In this document: one piece after another, positions 18,046 to 25,832 of the stretch
Layout: each line of letters opens with the position of its first letter
Position numbering within the stretch: the stretch's first letter is position 1
DNA from: Streptomyces formicae
Lineage (GTDB): Bacteria > Actinomycetota > Actinomycetes > Streptomycetales > Streptomycetaceae
Assembly (NCBI RefSeq): GCF_002556545.1
Contig: NZ_CP022685.1
Coordinates: forward strand, 1,302,001-1,366,000
DNA length: 64,000 nucleotides
Direction: 5' to 3'
The notes under the pieces: model-generated
Databases searched by the model: none
What the model was told of the DNA's origin: nothing
Seen by the model: the letters and a program-made list of their open reading frames with translations, nothing else
Program-made: the position numbers and the translations under genes

Positions 18046-18579
18046 TCACGCGGGGCCACTCACCCGAAGCCACGCATCGAGCATCGCGAAGTCCCCGTCC
18101 CTGAGCCCGAGTCCGGGGTCGACGCGATGGAGCAGGCTCCGGCTCGGGTGATGCGCTGCCGTCCAAGCCCGGTCGGTGTCGGTGATCTCGTCGTCGACCC
18201 AGGCGAAGGGGCGTCCTGCCGCCCAGGCCAGGAGGGGGCGGGTCTTCCAGTGAAGGCCGCGGGGGTGCTCGTCCTCGGTGGAGGGGTCCGGCCAGGTCAC
18301 TACGGGCAGCTGCGGCAGGCCCAGCCACGGCGCCACGCATTCGTTCGCCTCGGACATCCACGTCGTGGCCCACACGAGCGTGCACGGCAGCGCGAGCAGG
18401 CGGTCGCCGAGCGCCGGGTCCAGTCGCGTGATGAGCGGGTTGGCGTCGACCGCCCGGAGAGCGGCGCGGCCCGTCCCGTACGTCGGATATCCGTCGGGGA
18501 GTTGTTCCCGCGTCGCCCCGAAGGGGATCAAGGGGCCGTCGACGTCGAGGAACAGGAGAGGCAGCGCGTTTCCGGTCAT
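18046..18579 (-). CDS. HAD-like hydrolase domain protein
   Basis: The 177-residue protein opens with the HAD motif I, LLFLDVDGPLIPFG (D12 and D14), then has a threonine segment LVWATTWMSEAN (motif II position, about 68-79) and a late acidic motif, WVDDEITDTDRAW (about 127-139). The layout matches small cytoplasmic HAD proteins frequent in streptomycetes, probably a phosphatase of unknown substrate. It lies 93 bp from the next upstream gene and seems monocistronic. Confidence 0.85.
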   Translation of the reverse strand: MTGNALPLLFLDVDGPLIPFGATREQLPDGYPTYGTGRAALRAVDANPLITRLDPALGDRLLALPCTLVWATTWMSEANECVAPWLGLPQLPVVTWPDPSTEDEHPRGLHWKTRPLLAWAAGRPFAWVDDEITDTDRAWTAAHHPSRSLLHRVDPGLGLRDGDFAMLDAWLRVSGPA

Positions 18580-18671
18580 GACGGCACGCTAGCGGGGTCT
18601 TGAGGGCTCGTACGTTGCGGGCACACATGGTGGGGATCCGGCCCAGCCCGCCGGATCCCCTCCGCCGAGCG

Positions 18672-19304
18672 CTACTTCAGCCTCCACTCCCCCGTCTTGT
18701 CCGAGAACCCCGAGTCCATCGCGAACTGGACCACGTCCGCCTTGGACGCCTTGGGGAGTTCGAAGGTGATCCAGCCGAGCGCCTTCGCGCCGGGGCGGAG
18801 CTTGACGTCGGACGACATCGACGGGCCCGCCGTGATGTCCGCGAACGTGGTCTGGAACTGCTGGCCCTGGGAGTCCGCGAGCTGCGCGCCGTTCTGCGGG
18901 CTGTCGGCGTACGCCTTCGTGCCGGTGTTGACGAGCTGGAACTGGACGGCCAGCCAGCGCTTGCCGGACTCGGGGGCGGTGAACTCGTCGCTGGACTTGG
19001 CGTTGTCGACCACCTTCACGGCCGTGACGTCGAGCTTGCTGCCCTTGTCCATCCCCGTGAGCTCGATGGTGTCGCCGACCTTCGCCACCTCGTCCTTCTT
19101 GGCGTCCTTGGCGTCCGCCTCCTGGGCGTCCGCGTCCGTCGCAGGCTGCTCGTCCGTCTTCTTCTCGTCGGCCGAGGCGTGCGCCTTCGGCTTGGTGCTC
19201 ACTTCGTCGTCGCCGCCCACGCAGGCGGTGAGGCCGGTGAGCGCGCCGAGCGCGAGGACGGCGGCGGCGACATTTCTGACACGGATGGTACGAGCGGTGC
19301 GCAT
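18672..19304 (-). CDS. DUF4352-type secreted lipoprotein
   Basis: The 210-residue protein has a Sec/lipoprotein signal peptide with lipobox LTAC (C28), then a Lys/Ala/Asp-rich low-complexity stalk (about 35-75). A beta-sandwich domain of the DUF4352 type follows (TIELTGMDKGSKLDVTAVKV through LGWITFELPK). It should be anchored to the outer face of the membrane. A three-unit PhoP-like direct repeat lies about 90-120 bp upstream. The function of the family is unknown. Confidence 0.9.
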   Translation of the reverse strand: MRTARTIRVRNVAAAVLALGALTGLTACVGGDDEVSTKPKAHASADEKKTDEQPATDADAQEADAKDAKKDEVAKVGDTIELTGMDKGSKLDVTAVKVVDNAKSSDEFTAPESGKRWLAVQFQLVNTGTKAYADSPQNGAQLADSQGQQFQTTFADITAGPSMSSDVKLRPGAKALGWITFELPKASKADVVQFAMDSGFSDKTGEWRLK

Positions 19305-19392
19305 GTTCTCCCCCAGGGATGAATGAATACACGTGGAGGACTCGTGAAGGTCCCGTGGGGTTGTACGGGAGACGGCTGGAAATCTGCCCCTG

Positions 19393-19425
19393 GTTCACCC
19401 CTGAGTCACCCCTGGGTCACCCCTC
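19393..19425 (+). promoter_or_regulatory. Candidate PHO box: three 11-bp direct repeats
   Basis: GTTCACCCCTG, AGTCACCCCTG and GGTCACCCCTC follow each other with exactly 11-bp period; a degenerate fourth unit begins at 19426. The core agrees with the streptomycete PhoP direct repeat unit G(G/T)TCAYYYR(G/C)G at its first eight positions, less well at the end. It lies upstream of the DUF4352 lipoprotein gene, in reverse orientation to it, and downstream of the MFS gene. Confidence 0.5.
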
Positions 19426-19469
19426 GTTCCCGACCCGCACCGACTCGAACCGACCCGAACCGGCAAACC

Positions 19470-20927
19470 TCAGGCCCGAGCCCTGGCCTCCTCCCCGGCC
19501 CCGCGCCCCACCCCGTCACCCTCCCCAGCACCAGCCCGTACGGCCGGAATCATCGCGGCCACCGCCGCCGCGACCAGCGCGACGCCGCAGCCGATCAACA
19601 GGCCCACGCGGAAGCCGGTCTCGGAGGGCAGCACATGGCCGCCCATCGTGATGGTGAGCTGCGCGAGGACCACACCGGCCACCGCGGCGGAGAACGAGGT
19701 GCCCAGCGAGCGCATCAGGGTGTTGAAGCTGTTCGCCGCCGCGGTCTCGGACCGGGGCACCGCGCTCATGATGAGCGCGGGCATCGCCCCGTACGCCAGG
19801 CCCACCCCGCTGTTGGCGACCAGGGACACGACGAGCAGGCCCCAGGTGGAGCCCATCAGCGGCATCGCGAGCCCGTACCCGAGCGAGATCACCAGGGCGC
19901 CGGTGACCAGCGTGAACTTGGGGCCCCGCGCGACGGTCAGCTTTCCGCCGATCGGCGACACCACCATCATCGTCAGACCCGCGGGGGCCATCCACATGCC
20001 CATGGCGAACATCGACTGCCCGAGCCCATAACCAGTGGCCTCAGGCAACTGCAACAGCTGAGGAAGGATCAGCGCCTGCGCGTACATGCCGAATCCGACG
20101 AGGACCGAGGCGACGTTGGTCAGCAGGACCCGGGGGCGGGCCGTGGTGCGCAGGTCCACCAGCGGGTCGCGGGAGCGCAGTTCCCACCAGCCCCAGGCCA
20201 GCAGCACGAGCACCGAGGCGCCGAGCAGGCCGAGCGTGGTGCCCGAACTCCAGCCCCAGTCGGCACCCTTGGAGACGCCGAGGAGCAGACAGACGAGCCC
20301 GACGCCGAGACCGAAGGCGCCGACGAAGTCGAAGCGCTGCCCCTGGGCGCCCGCGGGGGTGGCGGGCACCAGGAACCAGATCATCGCGCCGATCAGCAGC
20401 GCGAGGGCGGCCGCGCCCCAGAAGAGCACCCGCCAGCTCGCGTACTCGGCGATGCCCGCCGATACCGGCAGACCGAGACCGCCGCCGATGCCCATCGACG
20501 CACTGACCAGCGCGATGGACGAGCTGAGCTTCTCCGGCGGGACCACGTCGCGCAGCAGGCTGATGCCGAGCGGCACCACCCCCATGCCCATGCCCTGGAG
20601 CCCGCGTCCCACGATCATCGGGCCGACGGAGGAGGTGAGGGCGCAGACGACCGAGCCGATCAGCAGCGGCACGCACGACACCAGGAGCATCCGGCGCTTG
20701 CCGTAGAGGTCGCCGAGCCGACCGCTGACCGGAGTGAAGACGGCCGCCGAGAGCAGCGTCGCGGTGATCACCCAGGACGCGTTGGACGCACTGGTGTCCA
20801 GGATCCTCGGCAGCTCGCCGATGAGCGGGGTCACCAGGGTCTGCATGACCGCGGCGACGGTGCCGGCCAGCGCGAGCGTGGCGACGACGCCGCGCGGGCT
20901 GCTGGACGTCGGCTTGGGGCCGTCCAT
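19470..20927 (-). CDS. MFS drug-efflux transporter, DHA2 (14-TMS) type
   Basis: The 485-residue integral membrane protein has about 14 hydrophobic segments and the MFS motif A form GRLGDLYGKRRML near 69-81. A motif C-like antiporter segment (GGGLGLPVSAGI) lies in helix five. The length and two central extra helices fit the DHA2/EmrB group, which exports drugs using the proton gradient. The C-terminal tail is Gly/Glu/Ala-rich. It is divergent from a MarR regulator with a palindromic element between them, the usual layout of a repressor-controlled efflux pump. Confidence 0.93.
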   Translation of the reverse strand: MDGPKPTSSSPRGVVATLALAGTVAAVMQTLVTPLIGELPRILDTSASNASWVITATLLSAAVFTPVSGRLGDLYGKRRMLLVSCVPLLIGSVVCALTSSVGPMIVGRGLQGMGMGVVPLGISLLRDVVPPEKLSSSIALVSASMGIGGGLGLPVSAGIAEYASWRVLFWGAAALALLIGAMIWFLVPATPAGAQGQRFDFVGAFGLGVGLVCLLLGVSKGADWGWSSGTTLGLLGASVLVLLAWGWWELRSRDPLVDLRTTARPRVLLTNVASVLVGFGMYAQALILPQLLQLPEATGYGLGQSMFAMGMWMAPAGLTMMVVSPIGGKLTVARGPKFTLVTGALVISLGYGLAMPLMGSTWGLLVVSLVANSGVGLAYGAMPALIMSAVPRSETAAANSFNTLMRSLGTSFSAAVAGVVLAQLTITMGGHVLPSETGFRVGLLIGCGVALVAAAVAAMIPAVRAGAGEGDGVGRGAGEEARARA

Positions 20928-20977
20928 GACGGGGCTCCTCTACGGGTTCGACTGCGCGCGCCTACGGGCGCAATGGA

Positions 20978-20992
20978 TGTGCATCGTACACA
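20978..20992. promoter_or_regulatory. Candidate MarR operator in the MFS/MarR divergent region
   Basis: TGTGCATCGTACACA forms a partial palindrome (TGTG-N7-CACA). It lies in the only A+T-rich pocket of the 164-bp region, about 50 bp upstream of the transporter start. Further TGCAT/ATGCA words surround it. Confidence 0.45.
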
Positions 20993-21091
20993 CTTCATGC
21001 ATCAGGCATATTGAATGGCCCATGCACGCCGTGTGGTAGAGATGGCCGGGACCGACAACGGGGACGAACAGGACGGCGGAGGAAGAAGCAC

Positions 21092-21547
21092 ATGGGCAGG
21101 GCCACGCACCGGGTCGAGTACGAGCAGATGCTGCTCGGCCGCTACCTGCACCTGCACAAGTCGAAGGGGCGACGGGCCGACAGCACCCTGGACCGCAGCG
21201 CGTACATCCTGCTCAGCCGCATCCGCATGCAGGGCCCGATGACCATCGGCCAGCTCGGCGACGCCTTCGGCCTCGACACCTCCACGCTCAACCGGCAGAC
21301 CGCCGCCGCCGTCAGGGGCGGACTCATCGAGCGCATCCCGGACCCGGACGGCGGCATGGCCCGCAAGTTCCGCATCACCGCCGAGGGCGAGCGGCGCCTG
21401 GACGCGGAACGCGAAGGGATCACCCGCAGCCTGGACCGCATCATGGCCGAGTGGGGCGACGAGGACATCGAGGCGTTCGCCGGTTACCTCAAGCGCTTCA
21501 ACACGGACATCGAACGCATCGAAGGGCGGCCGTGGCCACGTCCGTGA
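21092..21547 (+). CDS. MarR family transcriptional regulator
   Basis: The 151-residue protein has a winged helix-turn-helix: GPMTIGQLGDAFGLDTSTLN (about 49-68) is the recognition region and GGMARKFRITAEGERRL (about 87-103) the wing. ATG 21092 follows GGAGGAAG; an upstream ATG at 21011 has no ribosome site. It is divergent from the DHA2 transporter and probably represses both until a drug binds. Confidence 0.92.
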   Translation: MGRATHRVEYEQMLLGRYLHLHKSKGRRADSTLDRSAYILLSRIRMQGPMTIGQLGDAFGLDTSTLNRQTAAAVRGGLIERIPDPDGGMARKFRITAEGERRLDAEREGITRSLDRIMAEWGDEDIEAFAGYLKRFNTDIERIEGRPWPRP

Positions 21548-21608
21548 CCCCGACCGCCCTCACGCGCGTCCGCGCTCTCCTCACAACCTGAAGTTCACGA
21601 CTCCGGAC

Positions 21609-21686
21609 TCAGGACTGCGGGCGGCTGCCGTGATTGGCCGCGTGCTTGCGGCGGGCCTTCTTCTTCCTGCGTCGCTTCGAGGACAT
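21609..21686 (-). CDS. Very small basic protein like mycobacterial ribosomal protein bL37 (25 aa)
   Basis: ATG 21686 follows AGGTGG and encodes 25 residues, half of them Arg/Lys, ending ANHGSRPQS. The length, the basic run and the ANHGxRP ending recall bL37, the roughly 24-residue large-subunit protein found in mycobacterial ribosomes, whose ending I remember as ANHGKRP. The open frame extends further upstream to 21800, but that part is unrelated in composition. The assignment rests on motif memory, not a search. Confidence 0.65.
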   Translation of the reverse strand: MSSKRRRKKKARRKHAANHGSRPQS

Positions 21687-21827
21687 CGCGCCACCTTTTG
21701 CGTCGTTCGTTCCGACTTGGCCGCTTCCTACCGTTCCATAACGGTCTGCGGACGGCGACCCGACGTCGGCCATCGCGTCATCGACCGACACGACGATCAC
21801 TTGGCGCAGGTGTGCGGTAGCTGACAG

Positions 21828-21856
21828 TTCCGATTGTCGTAGCCATCCCCTAGGGT
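21828..21856 (+). promoter_or_regulatory. Candidate leaderless promoter for the 59-aa gene
   Basis: TTCCGA (21828-21833), 17 bp, then TAGGGT (21851-21856), a good sigma-HrdB -10 element, which ends 7 bp before ATG 21864. Transcription would start at or next to the start codon, which has no ribosome site. Confidence 0.45.
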
Positions 21857-21863
21857 TGACTCC

Positions 21864-22043
21864 ATGCCCTTAACCCCACCACCCCATGGTTCCGCGCGGT
21901 CGTCCGGCGAACTGAACGAGCGGATCCGCGGCCTGTGGCTGCGCGCAGGCGGCCGCCTCTCCGCCGAACAGCGCCGGGAGTACGAGCAGTTGGTGACCGA
22001 ATGGGCCACCGCTGTCCGCGAGGAGATCGTGAAAGCCGCCTAG
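21864..22043 (+). CDS. Small hypothetical protein (59 aa), coupled to Nudix gene
   Basis: The ATG at 21864 opens a 59-residue frame with a Pro-rich start and then an amphipathic, charged helical stretch (SGELNERIRGLWLRAGG, then SAEQRREYEQLVTEWATAV). Its TAG (22041-22043) abuts the ATG of the Nudix gene, so the two are co-transcribed and translationally coupled. I do not recognise a family. It is likely helical and cytoplasmic. Confidence 0.7.
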   Translation: MPLTPPPHGSARSSGELNERIRGLWLRAGGRLSAEQRREYEQLVTEWATAVREEIVKAA

Positions 22044-22547
22044 ATGAGGCCGTTCGGCATCGACCGCGACGTCGAGGTGCCCGTGCCCGCCGAGGGTGAG
22101 ACCTGGGCCGTCGGCGCGGTGATCCTCAACGACCGGGGCGAGGCGTTCGCCCGGAAGCGCGGGCCCGACCGTCTCCTCTTCCCCGACTGCTGGGACGTCG
22201 TGGGCGGCCGTGTCGAACCGGGCGAGGGCCTCCTCGACGCCTTGGCGCGCGAGATCGAGGAGGAGACGGGGTGGCAGCTGCGGCGCGTGCGGCGGTTCCT
22301 GGGGATCGCCGTCCGCCAGGGCGACGACGGCGACGGCGTGCGGCACGAGGCCGACTACGTCGTCGAGGTCACCGGCGATCTGGCCCACCCGGCCATCGAG
22401 TGGTCCCGGCACAGTACGTACGCCTGGTTCGGCCCCGCGGAACTCCCCCTGCTCAAGGAGAACCGCGCACCCGGCGAGTGCCTGGTCCACGACCTGATCA
22501 GCCGTGCGCTCCCCCGCCACGGCACAGGACACGGCCCGTCGGCCTAG
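22044..22547 (+). CDS. Nudix hydrolase
   Basis: The 167-residue protein contains a complete Nudix box, with GRVEPGEG (about 56-63) followed by ALAREIEEETGW (about 67-78), matching Gx5Ex7REUxEExGU. It should hydrolyse a nucleoside diphosphate linked to another moiety, using Mg2+. The RKRGPDRLLFPDCWD segment before the box is typical of MutT/IPP-isomerase-like members. It starts right after the stop of the 59-residue gene. The substrate is unknown. Confidence 0.92.
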   Translation: MRPFGIDRDVEVPVPAEGETWAVGAVILNDRGEAFARKRGPDRLLFPDCWDVVGGRVEPGEGLLDALAREIEEETGWQLRRVRRFLGIAVRQGDDGDGVRHEADYVVEVTGDLAHPAIEWSRHSTYAWFGPAELPLLKENRAPGECLVHDLISRALPRHGTGHGPSA

Positions 22548-22622
22548 GCCGACGCGACTCCGGCACGTCTTGCCCCTTGCACACCCCTTGGCTCCCCACC
22601 TCCCGTACCCAACACTGAGCCG

Positions 22623-23141
22623 ATGACGCAGCGCGTGGAACTCGCCGCAGTAATGGACCGGTTGGCCATCGACGCCCTCATCACCGAGTACGCCGTGACC
22701 GTCGACGACGGCGATTGGGACGCCTACCGTCGGCTCTTCTCCCCCGGCGGGCGCGCCGACTACCGCTCCGCGGGAGGGATCGAAGGCGCGGCCGACGACG
22801 TCGCCACCTGGATGACCGAGACGCTGCGGATGTTCTCGATGCGCCAGCATCTGATCGTGAACAGGAGGCTGGAGTTCGGGACGCTGGAACAGGACGTCGG
22901 GGACACGGCACGCGTGCGTGCCGACTATGTGAACCCCATGGCGTTCGTGACGGACGGGGCGGACGGGGCGGACGCGGACGGGAAGGACGGGAAGGAACGG
23001 GCGGCGAAGGGGACTCCCGAGCCGGACTTCGTCTGCGGCGGCCGCTACTCCTTCGGACTGCTCCGTACTCACAGCGGCTGGCGGCTCCGCGAGGTCGTCG
23101 TCGCGGAGAAGTGGCGCAGGATCACGCAGCATGCGGGCTAG
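22623..23141 (+). CDS. SnoaL-like (NTF2-fold) protein
   Basis: The 172-residue protein begins with the helix pattern of NTF2-like enzymes (AIDALITEYAVTVDDGDWDA then YRRLFSP, about 14-40) and ends with the beta strands around GGRYSFGLLRTHSGWRLREV. A low-complexity Gly/Ala/Asp/Lys stretch at about 112-131 interrupts the fold as a loop. Family members are cyclases, isomerases or scaffolds; the role here is unknown. No clear ribosome site precedes ATG 22623. Confidence 0.85.
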   Translation: MTQRVELAAVMDRLAIDALITEYAVTVDDGDWDAYRRLFSPGGRADYRSAGGIEGAADDVATWMTETLRMFSMRQHLIVNRRLEFGTLEQDVGDTARVRADYVNPMAFVTDGADGADADGKDGKERAAKGTPEPDFVCGGRYSFGLLRTHSGWRLREVVVAEKWRRITQHAG

Positions 23142-23319
23142 GCCCGCGCGTCCGGCCTCCGAGCCAGGCCCGCACCTCCAGCCTCCGCCCCGGTCGGCAC
23201 GCGTCCGCCGCGCCCCCGTCACACCCCTCGGACCACGGTGAACGCCCACTGTCGTAGATCGTCCGGGGCGCGCACACTGGAACGTACGACCGGGCGTCGG
23301 GGACCGAGGGAGGCGCTGC

Positions 23320-24969
23320 ATGGATCTGATCGGCGACGGCCGATGGGGGCGGGCCGGGCGGCGCGCCCGGCAGATGCTCGCCTCGCGCTGGTGGCGCGGC
23401 GGCGCGGCCGTCCTCGCCGGGGCGCTGCCCGCGCTGGCGTTCCCCGCCCCTTCGCTGTGGTGGTTCGCGTACGTCGCCCTCGTGCCCTGGATCCTGCTGG
23501 CCCGGTCGGCTCCGACCGGGCGCCGCGCCGCGCTCGACGGCTGGCTCGGCGGCCTCGGTTTCATGGTCGCCGTCCACCACTGGCTGCTCCCCAGCCTGCA
23601 TGTCTTCACGGTCGTCATCGCCGCGCTGCTCGGCCTGTTGTGGGCGCCGTGGGGCTGGCTGGTGCGGCGGCTGTTCGGCGAAGCGCCGCCGCCCGGACGT
23701 GCCGCGGTCGCGCTCCTGGCGCTGCCTTCGGCCTGGCTGATGGTCGAACTGGTCAGGTCCTGGGAGGGGTTGGGCGGCCCCTGGGGGCTGCTCGGGTCGA
23801 GCCAGTGGCAGGTCGCGCCCGCGCTGCGGCTCGCATCCGTGGGCGGGGTGTGGCTGGTCAGCGCCCTGGTCGTGGTGGTGAACACGGCGGTCGCGCTGCT
23901 CGTGCTCGCCCTGACCGCGCGGGGCCCTGCGCCCCGAGCCGCCGTCCCCGCCGTACGAAACCCCACCGCTCCGGCCGTCGCCGGCATCGTCGCCGTCGCC
24001 GCCGTGACCACCGCCGCCTGGGCCTGGGCGCCCCGTCCGGAACCGGCGGGCGGCGTCCGCGTCGCCGTCGTGCAGCCCGGTGTCATCGACGGCATCGCGG
24101 GCCCGGAGAAGCGTCTGGCCCGCGAGGAGGCGCTGACCCGCACCTTGGCGGGCCGGGACGTCGACCTCGTCGTATGGGGCGAGAGCAGCGTCGGATTCGA
24201 CCTCGCCGACCGGCCCGACGTCGCACGCCGGATCGCCGCGCTCTCCCGCGAGGTCGGCGCGGACATCCTGGTGAACGTCGACGCGCGCCGCTCCGACAGG
24301 CCCGGCATCTTCAAGAGCTCGGTCCTGGTGGGACCGCAGGGCCCGACCGGCGACCGCTACGACAAGATGCGTCTGGTCCCCTTCGGCGAGTACATACCCG
24401 CCCGCGGCCTGCTCGGCTGGGCGACGTCGGTCGGCAAGGCCGCGGGGGAGGATCGCAGGCGCGGCGACCGGCAGGTGGTCATGGACGCGGGGCACGGCCT
24501 GTGGGTCGGCCCGCTGGTCTGCTTCGAGTCGGCGTTCCCCGACATGAGCCGCCAACTCACCCGCGACGGCGCGCGGCTGCTGCTCGCCCAGTCCGCGACC
24601 TCGTCGTTCCAGCACAGCTGGGCCCCGCAGCAGCACGCCTCGCTCGCCGCGGTGCGCGCGGCCGAGACGGGCCGCCCCATGGTGCACGCGACGCTCACCG
24701 GTGTCTCCGCGGTCTACGGCCCCGACGGTTCACGCGTCGGTGCGCCGCTCGGCACGTCGGCCAGCGCCACCGCGGTGTACGAGGTGCCGCTGGCCACGGG
24801 CGTGACGGCGTACGTGAGGTGGGGCGACTGGCCCGTACACGCCGCGCTGGTCCTCCTCGCGCTGCTGTGCGTCGCCGAGGGTGCGCGGACGCTCAGGCGG
24901 CCTGTTCCTGCGCCGCACGCACCACCCGCTCGCACAGCTCATGGGTCGCCAGTGCGTCACGGGCGCTGA
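23320..24969 (+). CDS. lnt: Apolipoprotein N-acyltransferase
   Basis: The 549-residue membrane enzyme acylates the N-terminal cysteine of lipoproteins. Residues from about 28 to 240 hold six or more hydrophobic helices; residues from about 245 to 510 form an extracytoplasmic nitrilase domain. The catalytic triad is visible: Glu in VVWGESS, Lys in YDKMRLVPFGEY and Cys in LVCFESAFP. Streptomycetes usually have two lnt genes; this is one. GGGAGG precedes ATG 23320. The last 77 bp overlap the convergent oxidoreductase gene, so the Pro/His-rich tail is encoded opposite its C-terminus. Confidence 0.95.
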   Translation: MDLIGDGRWGRAGRRARQMLASRWWRGGAAVLAGALPALAFPAPSLWWFAYVALVPWILLARSAPTGRRAALDGWLGGLGFMVAVHHWLLPSLHVFTVVIAALLGLLWAPWGWLVRRLFGEAPPPGRAAVALLALPSAWLMVELVRSWEGLGGPWGLLGSSQWQVAPALRLASVGGVWLVSALVVVVNTAVALLVLALTARGPAPRAAVPAVRNPTAPAVAGIVAVAAVTTAAWAWAPRPEPAGGVRVAVVQPGVIDGIAGPEKRLAREEALTRTLAGRDVDLVVWGESSVGFDLADRPDVARRIAALSREVGADILVNVDARRSDRPGIFKSSVLVGPQGPTGDRYDKMRLVPFGEYIPARGLLGWATSVGKAAGEDRRRGDRQVVMDAGHGLWVGPLVCFESAFPDMSRQLTRDGARLLLAQSATSSFQHSWAPQQHASLAAVRAAETGRPMVHATLTGVSAVYGPDGSRVGAPLGTSASATAVYEVPLATGVTAYVRWGDWPVHAALVLLALLCVAEGARTLRRPVPAPHAPPARTAHGSPVRHGR

Positions 24970-25801
24970 GCACCTTGCCCGCCTGCACGGCGTCGAGGAA
25001 GGCGAGCACCACCTGCTCGATGCCGCGCTGGCGGGCGACCGGCACCCAGTCGCCGCGCCGCCGCACCGTCGGCTGGCCCTTGTGGTCGATGACCTCGGCG
25101 AGGTTGAGCACCTGTCGCTTGGTGTCCTGCCCGGAGACCTCGAGGACCTCCTCGGTCGAACCGCTCAGGCGGTTCATCACGCCGAGCGCCGTGAAGCCGT
25201 CGCCGGCGAGCTGCAGCACCACGTGCTCCATCAGCCCGTCCTGGATCCGGGCGCGCACCCCGACGTGGTCGATGGCGCCGGGCGCGAGGAAGCGCAGCGT
25301 GTCCACGACGTGGATGAAGTCGTCGAGGACGAGCGTGCGCGGGTCCTCGGGAAGGCCGACGCGGTTCTTCTGCATCACGATCAGCTCGCGCGGGTGCTCG
25401 GCGCACTGGGCGTAGCCGGGCGCGAAGCGGCGGTTGAAGCCGACGGCGAGGCTGACGTCGCGCTCCTCCGCGAGCCGGACGAGCCGCTCGGAGTCGGCGA
25501 GTTCGTACGCGATGGGCTTGTCCACGTACGTCGGCACGCCCGCTTCGAGCAGCCGCGTCACGATCTCCGGGTGCACGGCGGTCGGCGCGTGCACGAAGGC
25601 CGCGTCGAGGTCCTGGGCGAGCAGCGCGTCCAGGTCGGTGTGGAGCCGCTCCTCCGGGACGTGGTGCACGCCCGCGACCCGGGCGAGGGTGGCGGGCGTA
25701 CGCGTCTGCAGGTGCAGTTCGACCCCCGGCTGGGTGGTGAGGACGGGCAGGTACGCCTTCTGCGCGATGTCACCAAGTCCGATGCAGCCGACCTTCACCA
25801 C
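24893..25801 (-). CDS. Gfo/Idh/MocA family oxidoreductase
   Basis: The protein has about 302 residues with an N-terminal Rossmann motif VGCIGLGDIAQKAYLP (about 3-18). The EAGVPTYVDKPIAYE segment (about 91-105) carries the conserved KP lysine of the family. The C-terminal half has the alpha/beta dimer domain. Substrates are typically sugars or cyclitols with NAD(P). The start is GTG 25801 or GTG 25798; GGGAG fits the second slightly better. It is convergent with lnt (77-bp overlap) and downstream of the FAD monooxygenase on the same strand (31 bp). Confidence 0.92.
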   Translation of the reverse strand: MVKVGCIGLGDIAQKAYLPVLTTQPGVELHLQTRTPATLARVAGVHHVPEERLHTDLDALLAQDLDAAFVHAPTAVHPEIVTRLLEAGVPTYVDKPIAYELADSERLVRLAEERDVSLAVGFNRRFAPGYAQCAEHPRELIVMQKNRVGLPEDPRTLVLDDFIHVVDTLRFLAPGAIDHVGVRARIQDGLMEHVVLQLAGDGFTALGVMNRLSGSTEEVLEVSGQDTKRQVLNLAEVIDHKGQPTVRRRGDWVPVARQRGIEQVVLAFLDAVQAGKVLSARDALATHELCERVVRAAQEQAA

Positions 25802-25832
25802 TGTCTCCCTACTACCGCCGTGCCACCGCGGG

